From NCBI RefSeq assembly GCF_005144965.1, contig NZ_CP039704.1, positions 1,426,001-1,490,000 on the forward strand: a stretch of 64,000 nt of DNA. The letters are read 5' to 3'. Shown one piece after another: positions 53,991 through 64,000 of this stretch. A program made the position numbers and the translations under genes. Under the pieces are notes generated by a model. That model did not search any database. It worked only from the letters and a program-made list of their open reading frames with translations, and was not told the DNA's origin. Within the stretch, counting starts at the first letter, position 1, and each line of letters opens with the position of its first letter. The stretch is from Hankyongella ginsenosidimutans (GTDB taxonomy: Bacteria > Pseudomonadota > Alphaproteobacteria > Sphingomonadales > Sphingomonadaceae).

Positions 53991-54928
53991 ATGCGCACTG
54001 CTTTTGTTTTTCCGGGCCAGGGCAGCCAGACGGTCGGCATGGGGCAGCGCTTGCTGCGGCCAGCCGCACCGCACGCGACGTGCTCGCCGAGGTCGACGAG
54101 GCCCTCGGCCAGAAGCTTTCCGCACTGATGGCCGAAGGCCGGCGGAGACGCTGACGCTCACGGAAAACGCCCAGCCCGCGATCATGGCCGCATCCCTTGC
54201 CGTCGTGCGCGCCCTTGAGGTCGAGTTCGGATTGGCGCTGGAGACAATCGGCCATTCTGTCGCCGGGCATAGCCTTGGCGAATATTCTGCGCTGTGCGCC
54301 GCCGGCGGGTTCGATCTGGCGACCACGGCCCGGCTGCTGAAGCTGCGCGGCCAGGCCATGCAGGCCGCCGTCCCGGTCGGCGAGGGTGCCATGGCGGCGC
54401 TGCTCGGCCTGGACATGGAGGCTGTGAAGGCGGTCGCGGCAGAGGCTTCGGCGCTTGGCGTCTGTGCGCCCGCCAACGACAATGCGCCGGGCCAGGTGGT
54501 GATCTCCGGCCGCAAGGCCGCGATCGAGCACGCAATCGAACTGGCCAAGGCGCGCGGCGGCAAGCGCGCGCTGCTGCTGCCGGTCTCGGCACCGTTCCAC
54601 TGTGCGCTGATGCAGCCCGCCGCCGATCGCATGGCCGAGGCGCTGGCGGCGCATGCCCCGGCGGCACCCAGACTGCCGCTGGTCTGCAACGTCACGGCTG
54701 CGCCGACGCAGGACCCGGAGGCGATCCGCGTGCTGCTGGTCGAGCAGGTGACCGGCATGGTCCGCTGGCGCGAGCGTGGAGACGCTGGCGCAGCTCGGCG
54801 TCACCCGCATCGTCGAGTGCGGCGCGGGCAAGGTGCTGACCGGCCTGGTCAAGCGCATCGCCCCGGACATCGAGACCGTGAACCTCGAATCGATCGCCGA
54901 CCTCGAAGCGTTCGCCAAAACCTGTTGA
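53991..54928 (+). CDS. fabD: Malonyl-CoA:ACP transacylase FabD
   Basis: ~314 aa: F-P-G-Q-G-S-Q near the start, nucleophile in G-H-S-L-G-E-Y-S-A-L, His in V-S-A-P-F-H-C. Loads malonyl onto ACP for fatty acid synthesis. ATG 53991 after GAGG. About four base losses (near 54045, 54135-54150 and two near 54775). Followed 26 bases later by fabG. Confidence 0.93.
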
Positions 54929-54954
54929 CAGCTTTCCAGCCTGAAGGATCGACC

Positions 54955-55693
54955 ATGACCCTGTTCTCCCTCGAGGGCATGACTGCCCTGGTGACCGGCG
55001 CGACCGGCGGCATCGGCGGCGCGATCGCGCGCACGCTTCACGCCCAGGGCGCGCGCGTCGCCCTGTCCGGCACCCGGGCCGAGGCGCTCGCGGCGCTGAG
55101 TGCGGACCTGCCGGGGTCGGTCGTGCTACCCTGCAATCTCGGCGACCCGGCGGCGGTCGACGCGCTGGTCCCGCAGGCGGTGGAAAGCCTCGGCAAGCTG
55201 GACATTCTGGTCAACAACGCCGGCATCACCCGCGATCAGCTCGCCATGCGCATGAAGGACGAAGACTGGCAGGCGGTGCTCAGCATCAACCTGGAAGCGG
55301 CGTTTCGCCTGTGCCGGGCGGCGCTCAAGCCGATGATGAAGGCGCGGTTCGGCCGCATCGTCACCATCACCTCGGTGGTTGGTGTCACCGGCAATCCGGG
55401 CCAGGCCAATTATGCGGCGGCCAAGGCCGGGCTGATCGGCATGTCCAAGGCGCTGGCGCAGGAAGTCGCCAGCCGCGGCATCACGGTCAACTGTGTCGCC
55501 CCGGGTTCATCGCCTCGCCGATGACGGATGCGCTGAGCGACGACCAGAAGGCGCGGCTGCTGGAGCGCATCCCGGTCGGCGCGCTGGGGACGGGGACGAC
55601 GTCGCGTCCGCCGTCGCCTTCGCCGCCGCGCGCGAGACCGGCTACATGACCGGCCAGACGCTCCACATCAACGGCGGCATGGCAATGATTTGA
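54955..55693 (+). CDS. fabG: 3-oxoacyl-ACP reductase FabG
   Basis: ~245 aa SDR: cofactor loop T-G-A-T-G-G-I-G-G, N-N-A-G-I-T, catalytic Ser in I-T-S-V-V-G and Y-A-A-A-K. NADPH-dependent second step of chain elongation. Breaks near 55505 and 55600. Unusually, no acpP or fabF follows; a palindromic repeat and a convergent gene do. Confidence 0.93.
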
Positions 55694-55716
55694 GGGCGAT
55701 GATCTGGGGGCAGTCC

Positions 55717-55976
55717 TAACAGGTTGCTGAAAAAGTGATTTCCCGCACTGTATACTCACAGTCGTCACCCCGTTAGAGCATGATGACATTTGCTGGAATC
55801 GTCATTGCGAGGCGGCAAAGCTGCCGAAGCAATCCAGGAACACCAGTATTTCCATGGATCGCCGCGTCGCCTGCGGCTCCTCGCGATGACGGATGGATCA
55901 ATATAAAGTCATCAAGCTCTAGGGGCCGGAATGACGAGATGAGTCTGTATTTTTCCACTTTTCAGCAGCCTGCTGA
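55717..55976. mobile_element. MITE-like element (family J) carrying a nested element
   Basis: Left end TAACAGGTTGCTGAAAAAGTG, right end CACTTTTCAGCAGCCTG; relative of 39896-40073. Interrupted at 55774-55921. Confidence 0.7.
55774..55921. mobile_element. Nested MITE-like element (family E) with TA duplication
   Basis: GAGCATGATGAC...GTCATCAAGCTC, 144 bp, flanked by TA on each side (55774-55775 and 55920-55921) inside the family-J element. The interior repeats GTCATTGCGAGG...CCTCGCGATGAC. Confidence 0.75.
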
Positions 55977-55979
55977 AGC

Positions 55980-56198
55980 TTACTGCGGCGTGATCGCCTC
56001 GGACGAATAGGCCCGGTTTTCCGTGTCGGGACGCACGCCGCCGCCGACCTGCTTTTCGACCTGCTTCATCTCCACCTTCGGTGTTGCGACCTCGGGCGTC
56101 GGCTTGCCCTTGCCGCCGAACAGGCCGCACCCGGCCAGCAGGGCCAGCGCGGCAAGGCAGGAGAGGCGGGCGGCGGAACGGCGAATCGAGGCGGGCAT
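55980..56198 (-). CDS. Small lipoprotein
   Basis: 72 aa. Signal peptide with lipobox L-A-L-L-A-G-C, then a short polar stretch (P-T-P-E-V-A-T-P-K-V-E-M-K). The acylated Cys would be residue 24. No family recognised. ATG 56198. Confidence 0.65.
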   Translation of the reverse strand: MPASIRRSAARLSCLAALALLAGCGLFGGKGKPTPEVATPKVEMKQVEKQVGGGVRPDTENRAYSSEAITPQ

Positions 56199-56286
56199 TG
56201 ACAGTCCTGTTGATGAGGGGCGCGGGCACCGTGGCGTGTCGGGCCGCGCTTGGCAAGTCGCGCGCGCCGGAATAGAGTGGTGCTGC

Positions 56287-56666
<380 letters not shown>

Positions 56667-56762
56667 GCCCATTTTGCCTTGCCGCCCGCGTGTCATTGCG
56701 AAACTGGCGTGCGGCTGTATAGTCGCGCGCCAGATCGACGTCCCTATGGAAATGAAACCCGC

Positions 56763-57103
56763 ATGCTGATCTCGACCGCTTACGCCCAGACTGCTGCCCC
56801 GGCGCCGCGCCGTCGCCGCTGTTTCAGATTGTCCCGTTCATTGCGATCTTCGCGATCTTCTATTTTCTGCTCATCCGCCCGCAGCAGAAGCGCATGAAGG
56901 CGCACCGCGAAATGATCTCCAGCGTCAAGCGCGGCGACACCGTCGTCACCGCCGGCGGCCTGATCGGCAAGGTCACCCGCGTGCAGGACGACGAGGTGCA
57001 GGTCGAACTTGCCGAGAACGTTCGCGTGCGCGCGGTCAAGTCGACCTTGGCCGACATCCGCACCAAGAGCGACACGCCAGCCAACGATACCGACAAGAAA
57101 TAA
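56763..57103 (+). CDS. yajC: Preprotein translocase subunit YajC
   Basis: ~114 aa: short N-terminal segment, one helix (F-I-A-I-F-A-I-F-Y-F-L-L-I-R-P-Q-Q-K-R) and the basic domain V-K-R-G-D-T-V-V-T-A-G-G-L-I-G-K-V. Joins SecDF in the holotranslocon. ATG 56763; a base loss near 56815 hides the first 18 residues from the rest. Confidence 0.9.
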
Positions 57104-57142
57104 CGCCGCGCCTGCGCGCCGGTCGCTACCTGGGAATTCCCA

Positions 57143-58752
57143 ATGCTCGATTTTCCGCCCTGGAAAAGCCTGTTGATCGTCCTCTCGCTGGTGCTGAGCG
57201 TCGCGTTCGCGGCGCCCAACCTGCTCAGCGAGCAGCAAGCGGCGTCTCTGCCGTCCTGGGCACCGAAGGCGCAGTTGAACCTCGGCCTTGACCTGCGTGG
57301 CGGCTCGCACCTGCTGCTGGAAGTCGACCGGACGTCCGTGATCAGGCAGCAGGTCGAGGCGGTCGAGCGCGACCTGCGCGCGACCCTGCGCGACCTGCGC
57401 GACAAGAAAGGCAGCGGCTTCGGTTACGGCGATACCCAGGTCGAGGAGCGCAGCGTCAGCGTATTGATGCGCAACCAGCAGGATGTCGATGCCGCTGTCG
57501 AGGCGCTGCGCCGGCTGGCGGTGCCGATCGCCGGCACGGGGGTCTATACGCTCGACGTCTCGGTGGTCGACGGTGCGCGCATTGTCGTCAGCGTCACCGA
57601 TGCCGGTATCCGCCAGCGCATCGATCAGGCGGTGCAGCAGTCGATCGAGACCGTGCGCCGCCGTATCGACGAGCTTGGCACCCGCGAACCGACCATCATC
57701 CGCCAGGGCACCGATCGTATCGTCATTCAGGTGCCGGGCCTGCAAAACCCCGGCAACTCAAGGAACTGCTCGGCAAGACCGCCAAGCTCGAATTCAAGCT
57801 CGTGGACACGGAAGCGAGCCCGGAAGATCTGGAGCGCGATCGCGCTCCGCCCGGTTCCCAGATCCTGCCGTTCGTCGACGACACCAATCCCGATGCGCCG
57901 CCCCGGAAGATCGCGGTCAAGCGCCGCACGGAACTCACGGGCGAAGCGCTGGTCGATGCGCAGCCAAGCTTCCAGGATGGCCAGCCGGTCGTCTCGTTCC
58001 GTTTCGACTCCGCCGGTGCCCGTCGCTTCGCGGACCTGACGCGCGCCTACACCGGCAAGCCGTTCGCCATCGTACTCGACGACGAGGTGGTTTCGGCGCC
58101 GAACATCAACGAGCCGATCCTTGGCGGCTCCGGCATCATTTCCGGCTCGTTCACGGTTGAGTCCGCCAATAATCTGGCGATCCTGCTGCGCTCGGGCGCG
58201 CTGCCCGCCAAGCTCAACATCCTCGAGGAGCGCACGGTCGGCCCCGATCTCGGTGCCGATTCGATCCGCGCCGGGCAGATCGCCTCGATCATCGGCACGG
58301 GGCTGGTGGTACTGCTGATGATTGTCACCTACGGCCGCTTCGGCATCTATTCGGTGATCGCGCTGATCTTCAACCTGGCGATGCTGCTGGCGATCCTGAC
58401 CGTGACCGGCGCCACCCTCACCCTGCCCGGCATCGCCGGCCTGGTGCTGACCATGGGAGCGGCGGTCGACGCCAACGTGCTGATTTTCGAGCGCATCCGC
58501 GAGGAGCTGCGTGCCGGCCGCTCGGTGGTCAGCGCCGTCGAGACCGGCTATCGCGAGGCCAGCCGCGCGATCTGGGATGCCAACATCACCAACGTCATCG
58601 CCGCGGCGCTGATGTTCTGGTTCGGCTCAGGTCCGATCAAGGGCTTCGCGGTGGTGCTGACCATCGGCATCGTCACTTCGGTGTACACCGGCGTCACGGT
58701 CTGCCGCTGGATGACCGTGCTGTGGATGCGGCGTGCGCGTCCGCAAAACTGA
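57143..58752 (+). CDS. secD: Protein translocase subunit SecD
   Basis: ~537 aa: helix 1, L-G-L-D-L-R-G-G-S-H-L, periplasmic P1 domain, then the C-terminal five-helix RND-type core with A-A-V-D-A-N-V-L-I-F-E-R-I-R-E-E. Uses the proton gradient to pull substrates. One base loss near 57762. Next gene is secF. Confidence 0.95.
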
Positions 58753-58772
58753 TCATTTAACGGGAACGCCCC

Positions 58773-59729
58773 ATGCCCCTGCTCAAGCTCGTCCCCGAGA
58801 ACACCAACTTCCAGTTCCAGAAGCTGCGCTACGTCGCGACTGCGGTTTCGGTGTTGCTGGTGCTGGCCTCGATTGCCCTGGTCGCGATCCGCGGCCTCAA
58901 CTTCGGCATCGATTTCACCGGCGGCATCGTCATGGAGGTCGGCTTCAGCCAGTCGCCGAACCTCGATAAGCTGCGTGCGAACCTCAACACGCTGAAGGTC
59001 GGCGAGGTGTCGCTGCAGCAGTTCGGTGGCCCGAACGAGGTGGCGATCCGCCTGCCGCAGCAGTCGGGCGGCGAGGCCGGGCAGCAGAAGGCGGTGCATA
59101 CGGTCGAGGATGCGCTGCATGCTGAATTCGGCAAGGGCAAGGTGACCGTCCGCCGGGTCGAGACCGTCGGCGGCAAGGTCTCGGGCGAGCTGGTGCGCAC
59201 GGGCGCGCTGTCGATCGGTCTCGCGATGCTGGCGATCTCGCTCTACATCTGGCTGCGCTTCGAGTGGCAGTTCGGCGTGGGCGCGTTGCTGTCGCTCATC
59301 CACGACGTCGCGATCACCATGGGCTTCTTCGCCCTGACCCGGCTCGAGTTCAACCTGAACATCGTCGCCGCGATCCTGACCATCGTCGGCTATTCGCTCA
59401 ACGACACTATCGTCACCTACGACCGCATCCGGGAGAATCTGCGCAAGTACCGCAAGATGGACATCATCCCGCTGCTCGATCTCTCGGTGAACGAGACGCT
59501 GTCGCGCACCATCATGACCTCGCTGACCGTCACGGTGGCGCTGGTGGCGCTGGTTCTGTTCGGCGGCGAGGTGATCCGCGGCTTCACCATTGCGATGACC
59601 TTGGGCGTGCTGATCGGCACCTACTCGTCCATCTACATCGCCGCACCGATGCTGATATGGATGAAGGTCGGGCCGGACAGCTTCATCCAGAAGGACGACG
59701 GCTCGAAGGCGGAGAAGGTCGGCGCCTGA
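58773..59729 (+). CDS. secF: Protein translocase subunit SecF
   Basis: Intact 318 aa: F-G-I-D-F-T-G-G-I-V, then V-G-Y-S-L-N-D-T-I-V-T-Y-D-R-I-R-E-N-L and M-T-S-L-T-V. Forms the SecDF pair with the upstream gene. Stop overlaps the start of the next gene (TGATG). Confidence 0.96.
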   Translation: MPLLKLVPENTNFQFQKLRYVATAVSVLLVLASIALVAIRGLNFGIDFTGGIVMEVGFSQSPNLDKLRANLNTLKVGEVSLQQFGGPNEVAIRLPQQSGGEAGQQKAVHTVEDALHAEFGKGKVTVRRVETVGGKVSGELVRTGALSIGLAMLAISLYIWLRFEWQFGVGALLSLIHDVAITMGFFALTRLEFNLNIVAAILTIVGYSLNDTIVTYDRIRENLRKYRKMDIIPLLDLSVNETLSRTIMTSLTVTVALVALVLFGGEVIRGFTIAMTLGVLIGTYSSIYIAAPMLIWMKVGPDSFIQKDDGSKAEKVGA

Positions 59730-60097
59730 TGGCGGTGGAATTCGTGCCCGTCGCGCCGCGCAAGGCCCTGCTGGTTCAGGGTTATGCGCCGGAGGGCTAT
59801 CGGGTGGCGGGCAGCGTTCACGCCGGCGGCATCCTCATCGCGCCGGAGGCCGTGCATCCCTGGGCCGCAACCGACCTGGCGTCGATCGACCCGGGCGATT
59901 TCACGCCGCTGCTCGGCGCTCAGGTGCTGCTGCTGGGCACGGGGCAGGCGATGCGCCGCCCGCCTGCCGACCTGCTGGCGGCGCTGGCAGCGCAGGGTTT
60001 CGCTGTCGACTTCATGGATAGCCGGGCGGCCGCGCGCACCTACAATGTGCTGGTGGTCGAGGGGCGATCGGTCGCAGCGGCGCTGCTGCCCCTATGA
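59729..60097 (+). CDS. Mth938-like domain protein
   Basis: Intact 122 aa: G-Y-R-V-A-G-S-V-H-A-G-G-I-L-I, L-L-G-T-G and F-M-D-S-R-A-A-A-R-T-Y-N-V-L family stretches (DUF498/Mth938, NDUFAF3-like). Conserved next to secF in alphaproteobacteria; role in respiratory-complex assembly is suggested for eukaryotic relatives only. Coupled at both ends (TGATG, ATGA). Confidence 0.82.
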   Translation: MAVEFVPVAPRKALLVQGYAPEGYRVAGSVHAGGILIAPEAVHPWAATDLASIDPGDFTPLLGAQVLLLGTGQAMRRPPADLLAALAAQGFAVDFMDSRAAARTYNVLVVEGRSVAAALLPL

Positions 60098-60944
60098 CCG
60101 CCGATATTCCCATGACCCTCATGGAACGCATCGCCGCCGCGCTCGAGCGGCTGGCCCCGCCGCCGCCGGTGACTGCGGACCTCACCGCCTTCCCCGGCTA
60201 TATCTGGGAGCAAGGCGCGCTGCGGCCGGTCGAGACTGTCGATGCGATCGACCTCGACCTGCTGGTGGGGCTGGACGCGCAGCGTGACCGGCTGCTGGAG
60301 AATACCCGGCGCTTCGCTGCCGGGCTGCCGGCCAACAATGCGCTGCTCTGGGGCGCGCGCGGCGCCGGCAAGAGCGCGCTGGTCAAGGCGGTGCATGCCC
60401 GGGTCGGCGGGCTGGCGCTGGTCGAGCTGCACCGGGACGACCTGCCGAGCCTGCCGGCGCTGCTGCGCCTGCTGAAGGCGTCGACCCGCCGTTTCCTGCT
60501 GTTCTGCGACGACCTGTCGTTCGATGCGGGCGAGGCGCACTACAAGGCGCTGAAATCGGTGCTGGAAGGCGGTATCGAGGGCCGTCCGGCCAATTGCCTG
60601 TTCTACGCGACCTCGAACCAGCGCCATCTGATGCCGCGTCTGCTGATCGAGAACGACCAGCGCGACGCGGTCAACCCGCGCGACATGGCGGACGACAAGC
60701 TGGCGCTGTCGGATCGATTCGGGCTGTGGCTGGGCTTTCATGCCCTCGGACAGGAGGCCTATCTGGCAATCGTCCGGGGTACGCCGCCCGTTTCGGGCTG
60801 GCGGTCGATGCACAGGCGCTGGAGGCAGAAGCGCTGGCCTGGAGCGTCACGCGTGGCGCGCGCTCCGGCCGGGTCGCCTGGCAGTTCATTCAGGATCTCG
60901 CCGGTCGCCTCGGCGTCAGGCTGGACGACCGGAAGACGCCGTAA
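60094..60944 (+). CDS. DUF815 family AAA-type ATPase
   Basis: ~283 aa: Walker A W-G-A-R-G-A-G-K-S-A-L, Walker B-like F-L-L-F-C-D-D-L-S-F and sensor-1-like Y-A-T-S-N-Q-R-H-L. Function unknown. One base loss near 60780 (I-V-R-G then Y-A-A-R-F-G-L). ATG overlaps the previous stop. Confidence 0.82.
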
Positions 60945-60953
60945 GCGGCCAGC

Positions 60954-61184
60954 TTACTTCTTGCCGAGGCTGATGCCGCCGAAACGCTTGTTGAAGCGCG
61001 AGATGCGGCCGGCATTGTCGAGCAGGCGGCCGGTGTTGCCGGTCCAGGCCGGGTGCGCCAGCGGATCGATTTCCAGCAGCATGGTCTGGCCTTCGTTGCC
61101 CCAGGTCGAACGCGACTGGTACACCGTACCGTCCGTCATCTGCACGTTGATGATGTGATAGTCCGGGTGAATGCCCTGCTTCAT
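60954..61184 (-). CDS. rpmE: 50S ribosomal protein L31
   Basis: Intact 76 aa: [20 protein letters not shown] and H-P-A-W-T-G. Lacks the zinc-binding C-x-x-C of L31A, as usual in this class. Ends convergent with the DUF815 gene. Confidence 0.93.
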   Translation of the reverse strand: MKQGIHPDYHIINVQMTDGTVYQSRSTWGNEGQTMLLEIDPLAHPAWTGNTGRLLDNAGRISRFNKRFGGISLGKK

Positions 61185-61286
61185 GGTCCAATCCTCGTGT
61201 GCGCTGGTGCCGACCAGCACGCAAAACAAAGCGGGTCCGCTACCAGAAACCGCACCGCCTGACAAGCGGCTTGGGCTGCGGTCGTG

Positions 61287-61387
61287 GGTCATTTTGAATA
61301 AACCGCTCGTGGTGAACTCGGACAGAACCACGCGCCGCTCAACTCTTCGTCCAGCCCAGAGTGAGCGGCAGAATTTCAAACTGACCC
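61287..61387. repeat. Intergenic inverted repeat (family L, related to D)
   Basis: GGGTCATTTTGAA and TTTCAAACTGACCC flank AACCGCTCGTGGTGAACTCG...AGAGTGAGCGG, words shared with family D at 29665, 40072 and 49291. Confidence 0.55.
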
Positions 61388-61400
61388 GCGCCGGGAGCGC

Positions 61401-61694
61401 CTACTCGCCCTCGTCGAAGCGGTTGCCAACCAGAGCGACCAGTGCCGCGAGTGCTTCCGCGGCGTCCGGCCCATGGGCGCTGATGTGGATTTCGTCGCCA
61501 AGCGCCGCTGCCAGCATCATCAGCCCCATGATCGAGGTGCCGGCTACCTCGGACCCATCCTTTGCCACCACGACCCTGGCAGTGAAGGCCGCTGCGAGCG
61601 TCACGAATTTCGCGGACGCGCGCGCGTGCAGGCCACGCTTGTTGACGATACGGACGATGGCTTGGTGCGGGGCCACTGCAGGCTGTTCGGTCAC
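61401..61694 (-). CDS. ptsH: HPr phosphocarrier protein
   Basis: Intact 97 aa: phospho-His in R-G-L-H-A-R-A-S and regulatory Ser in G-T-S-I-M-G-L-M-M-L. Phosphorylated by EI and by the HprK encoded nearby. The start overlaps the EIIA stop. Confidence 0.93.
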   Translation of the reverse strand: MTEQPAVAPHQAIVRIVNKRGLHARASAKFVTLAAAFTARVVVAKDGSEVAGTSIMGLMMLAAALGDEIHISAHGPDAAEALAALVALVGNRFDEGE

Positions 61695-62095
61695 GAAGCG
61701 CCCGCCAGGATCTGCGAGGCGACCGAGATGTACTTGCGCCCCGCCTCCTGCGCCGCCACGACCGCATCGTGTACGCTGGCCTGCTTGCGCACGGTCGCGA
61801 GCCGGATCAGCATCGGCAGGTTGATGCCGGCGATCACCTCCAGGTTCGGCTCTTCCATCAGCGAGATGGCCAGGTTGGACGGCGTGCCGCCGAACATGTC
61901 GGTCAGCACCACGACCCCATGGCCGCTATCGACCGCATGCGCGGCGTCGCGGATGTCGAGCCGGCGCTGCTCCATGTCGTCGTCCGGCCCGATGCAGACG
62001 GCGCGCACCGCCTCCTGTGGTCCGACGACATGCTCCATCGCGGCGATGAACTCTTCGGCCAGGCGGCCATGCGTGACAAGAACCAGACCGATCAT
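61691..62095 (-). CDS. PTS EIIA component, mannose family
   Basis: Intact 134 aa: phospho-His in L-V-T-H-G-R-L-A and L-T-D-M-F-G-G-T-P-S-N. No EIIB/C/D is nearby, so it probably serves the regulatory PTS typical of alphaproteobacteria rather than sugar import. ATG 62095 overlaps the rapZ stop (ATGA). Confidence 0.9.
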   Translation of the reverse strand: MIGLVLVTHGRLAEEFIAAMEHVVGPQEAVRAVCIGPDDDMEQRRLDIRDAAHAVDSGHGVVVLTDMFGGTPSNLAISLMEEPNLEVIAGINLPMLIRLATVRKQASVHDAVVAAQEAGRKYISVASQILAGAS

Positions 62096-63035
62096 ACTCG
62101 CATCAACTCTACTTGCGCTTCCCCGGCGTTCTGCGCGTGGACTTTCAGGTCGCGGTGATTCACCGTGAGGTCGTAGCCTGCCGCACGCAGGGTGCACGCC
62201 GCCTGTTCGGCGAGGTAGACCGAGCGATGCTTGCCGCCGGTGCAGCCGAAGGCGGCGGTCAGGTAGGCCTTCCCTCGTGCTGGTAGCGCGGCAGCAGCAG
62301 CAGCAGCAGGTCCATGATGCGGGTGAAGGCGTCGTGGTAGGCAGGGTCGGCGGCAATGTAGCAGCCCACATCGGGGTCGAGCCCGGTCATCGGCCGCAGC
62401 CCCTCGTCCCAGTGCGGGTTGCGCAGGAAGCGCATGTCGAACACCATGTCGGCGTCGCGCGGCACGCCGCGCGCAAAGCCGAAGCTCATGAGCGTCAAGG
62501 TCAGGCGCGCGGAGCGGCTCAGCGCGAACAGCTGGCCGAGGCGGTGGCGCAACTGGTGGACGGAATCGTCCGTCGTGTCGAGCACCACCTGCGCCCAGCG
62601 ACGCAGCGGCGCGAGCATCTCGCGCTCGCGGGCGATGCCGTCCTGCACCGGGCGGTCCTGCGCGATCGGGTGGCGGCGGCGGGTTTCCGAGAAGCGGCGC
62701 GCCAGTTCCTCGCCGGCGCAGTCGAGGAACGCCACCACGACTTCCATCGCAACCGCGCTTTCCAGCTCCTTCAGCTGCTCGACGATCCGTTCGGCGTTGA
62801 AGGCGCGGGTGCGGGCGTCGACGCCGATTGCCAGCGGCCGGTCCGCGTCGTGGGTCGGGTTGTCGTCGGTCACTTGCAGAAGCCGGCTCAGCAGGCCGAC
62901 CGGCATGTTGTCGACCGCTTCGTAGCCCATATCCTCGAGCGTCTTCAGCGCCGTCGACTTACCAGCGCCCGACATCCCCGTGACGATGAGGATGCGTCGC
63001 TGCGAGCGCGGCGGATCGGGTTGAAGATCGCTCAT
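62092..63035 (-). CDS. rapZ: RNase adapter/nucleotide-binding protein RapZ
   Basis: ~314 aa: P-loop V-T-G-M-S-G-A-G-K-S-T-A-L, L-M-S-F-G-F-A-R-G-V-P and the C-terminal G-C-T-G-G-K-H-R-S-V (recovered after repairing a loss near 62275). In enterics it controls GlmZ decay; the role here is unknown. Start ATG 63035 overlaps the hprK end. Confidence 0.92.
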
Positions 63036-63454
63036 GATGCCGACTTTAGCGAAAGACCGTATTCACTCAAGGCGCGTTCGACCTTTTGCGCAGCATCTGC
63101 TGCATTTGCGTCGATGCGTACGAGCGGCAACGTTTGGCTTTTCCAGCGCCAGCACTCCGGTTCCGGCAGGCGTTCGGCCGCCGCCAGCGTAACGGCCAGC
63201 GCCAGCCGGGCCTTGCGCCGGTACGGCAGGCGCAGGATGCCGAGCCCGCGCGATTCGATCAGGCCGGCGAGCGGCAAGGGTGCGCTTGCGAAAAGTCCGC
63301 CGTCTTCGTGCAGACAAATCCGGTCGTCGCCGACCAGCATGGCGCCGCGGTCGATCAGGCGCAGGGCCAGGCTCGACTTGCCGGCCCCCGACTCGCCAAG
63401 CAGCAGGACGCCGCGACCGAAGACGGCGACGCAACTGGCGTGCACGGTCTCCAT
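63032..63454 (-). CDS. hprK: HPr kinase/phosphorylase, short alphaproteobacterial form
   Basis: Intact 140 aa: only the C-terminal kinase domain with P-loop G-E-S-G-A-G-K-S-S-L-A and L-V-G-D-D-R-I-C-L; the usual N-terminal domain is absent, as is normal here. Phosphorylates HPr on Ser. ATG overlaps the chvG stop (TGATG). Confidence 0.9.
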   Translation of the reverse strand: METVHASCVAVFGRGVLLLGESGAGKSSLALRLIDRGAMLVGDDRICLHEDGGLFASAPLPLAGLIESRGLGILRLPYRRKARLALAVTLAAAERLPEPECWRWKSQTLPLVRIDANAADAAQKVERALSEYGLSLKSAS

Positions 63455-64000
63455 CAGGCGTCGCGGCGCAGCCGCACGATCAGCCGCGCGCCGCTGATGC
63501 CGCCGCCCTCGGCGCGGTTCTGCGCCAGGATCGCGCCACCATGGCCCTCGACGATCTGCTTGGCGATGGCAAGGCCGAGCCCGGAGTGCTGGCCGAAGGT
63601 CTCATCGACCGGGCGCTGGGAATAGAAGCGCTTGAAAATGTCGGCCATGTTCTCGGCCGGGATGCCCGGCCCGTCGTCGTCCACCGACATCTGCCAGCTA
63701 TCGCCGCCCGACGGCTCGAGCGTCACGCGCACTGTGCCGCCGTCCGGCGAAAAGGAAAGGGCGTTGTCGATCAGGTTGCGCAGCACCTGCCCCAGCCGCA
63801 GCTCCATGCCGCGCACCATCGCGATGCCGGGGCAGGGCCCGGTCGACCAGGTGGATGCCGCGCGGCAGCCCGCTCGACCGGTAGTAATCGCACACCGCGC
63901 CGATCAGCGCGCTGAAATCCAGGCGCTCGAACTGCCCGCGCGACAGCTCGGCGTCCAGCCGCGAGGCGTTGGAGATGTCGGAGATCAGCCGGTCCAGCCG
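63454..64000 (-). CDS. chvG: Sensor histidine kinase ChvG-like, C-terminal part
   Basis: Gene continues beyond the window. Visible: end of the HisKA helix (R-L-D-R-L-I-S-D-I-S-N-A-S-R-L-D-A-E-L), N-box L-R-N-L-I-D-N-A-L-S-F, G1 D-D-G-P-G-I and G2 S-G-L-G-L-A-I-A-K. A base loss lies near 63835. Family and position before hprK point to ChvG of the envelope-stress ChvG-ChvI pair. Confidence 0.85.

Noticed and set aside
52738..55041. 767-codon minus-strand ORF across the TPR and fabD-fabG genes
   Set aside because: It is antisense to clear fabD and fabG and shares only its last part with the TPR region in the wrong frame; composition is a GC-rich shadow.

Overview
The window looks like chromosomal DNA of a GC-rich alphaproteobacterium, probably Rhodospirillales-like (the order is an inference). 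Support comes from ctrA beside fliI-fliJ, DUF2794, DUF2336 and DUF4167 proteins, a short HprK in an HPr/EIIA/RapZ/HprK/ChvG string, a zinc-less L31, and isocitrate lyase divergent from a RamB/ScfR-type regulator. There are no tRNAs, rRNAs, phage genes, CRISPR arrays or intact insertion sequences.

Layout. 1-254: end of an unidentified gene. 292-2902: mutS. 2998-14874 (minus): one long chemosensory operon, STAS-cheY-cheA-cheW-MCP(3xPAS)-cheR-cheD-cheB, the order of the Pseudomonas Che2/F7 type. It is followed by a soluble MCP-like protein with a CheZ-like tail, a STAS-receiver-PP2C phosphatase and a receiver-HATPase protein. 15360-23126 (plus): phosphate regulon phoR-pstSCAB-phoU-phoB. 23443-33266: flavin-binding protein, thrS, YjgN/M48 pair, hydrolase, typA, SPFH/Arc pair. 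33531-36193: fliJ-fliI and divergent ctrA. 36378-42102: DUF2794, cysE, DAACS and TSUP transporters, DUF2336, DUF4167. 42413-45465: aceA and its regulator. 45572-45936: a probable structured ncRNA with a near-consensus promoter. 45986-49076: TPR, YHS, VOC and membrane proteins. 49468-52400: dnaB-rplI-rpsR-rpsF. 52539-55693: TPR protein, fabD-fabG. 55980-61184: lipoprotein, rnpB, yajC-secD-secF, Mth938-like, DUF815, rpmE. 61401-64000: ptsH-EIIA-rapZ-hprK-chvG.

Two properties colour everything else. First, about 40 genes, including essential ones, are broken by small frameshifts that are nearly all explained by loss of one (sometimes two) bases, often in homopolymers; I treat these as sequencing errors and annotate whole genes. 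Second, intergenic space is filled by palindromic, TA-bounded, MITE-like elements of many families. Two are nested with visible TA duplications, and at seven gene ends the TA of the element forms the stop codon.

The most interesting system is the chemosensory operon joined to partner-switching proteins: receptors, CheA/CheY and adaptation enzymes sit in one transcription unit with two STAS domains, a PP2C phosphatase and an anti-sigma-like kinase, suggesting an array whose output may be a phosphorylated STAS protein.
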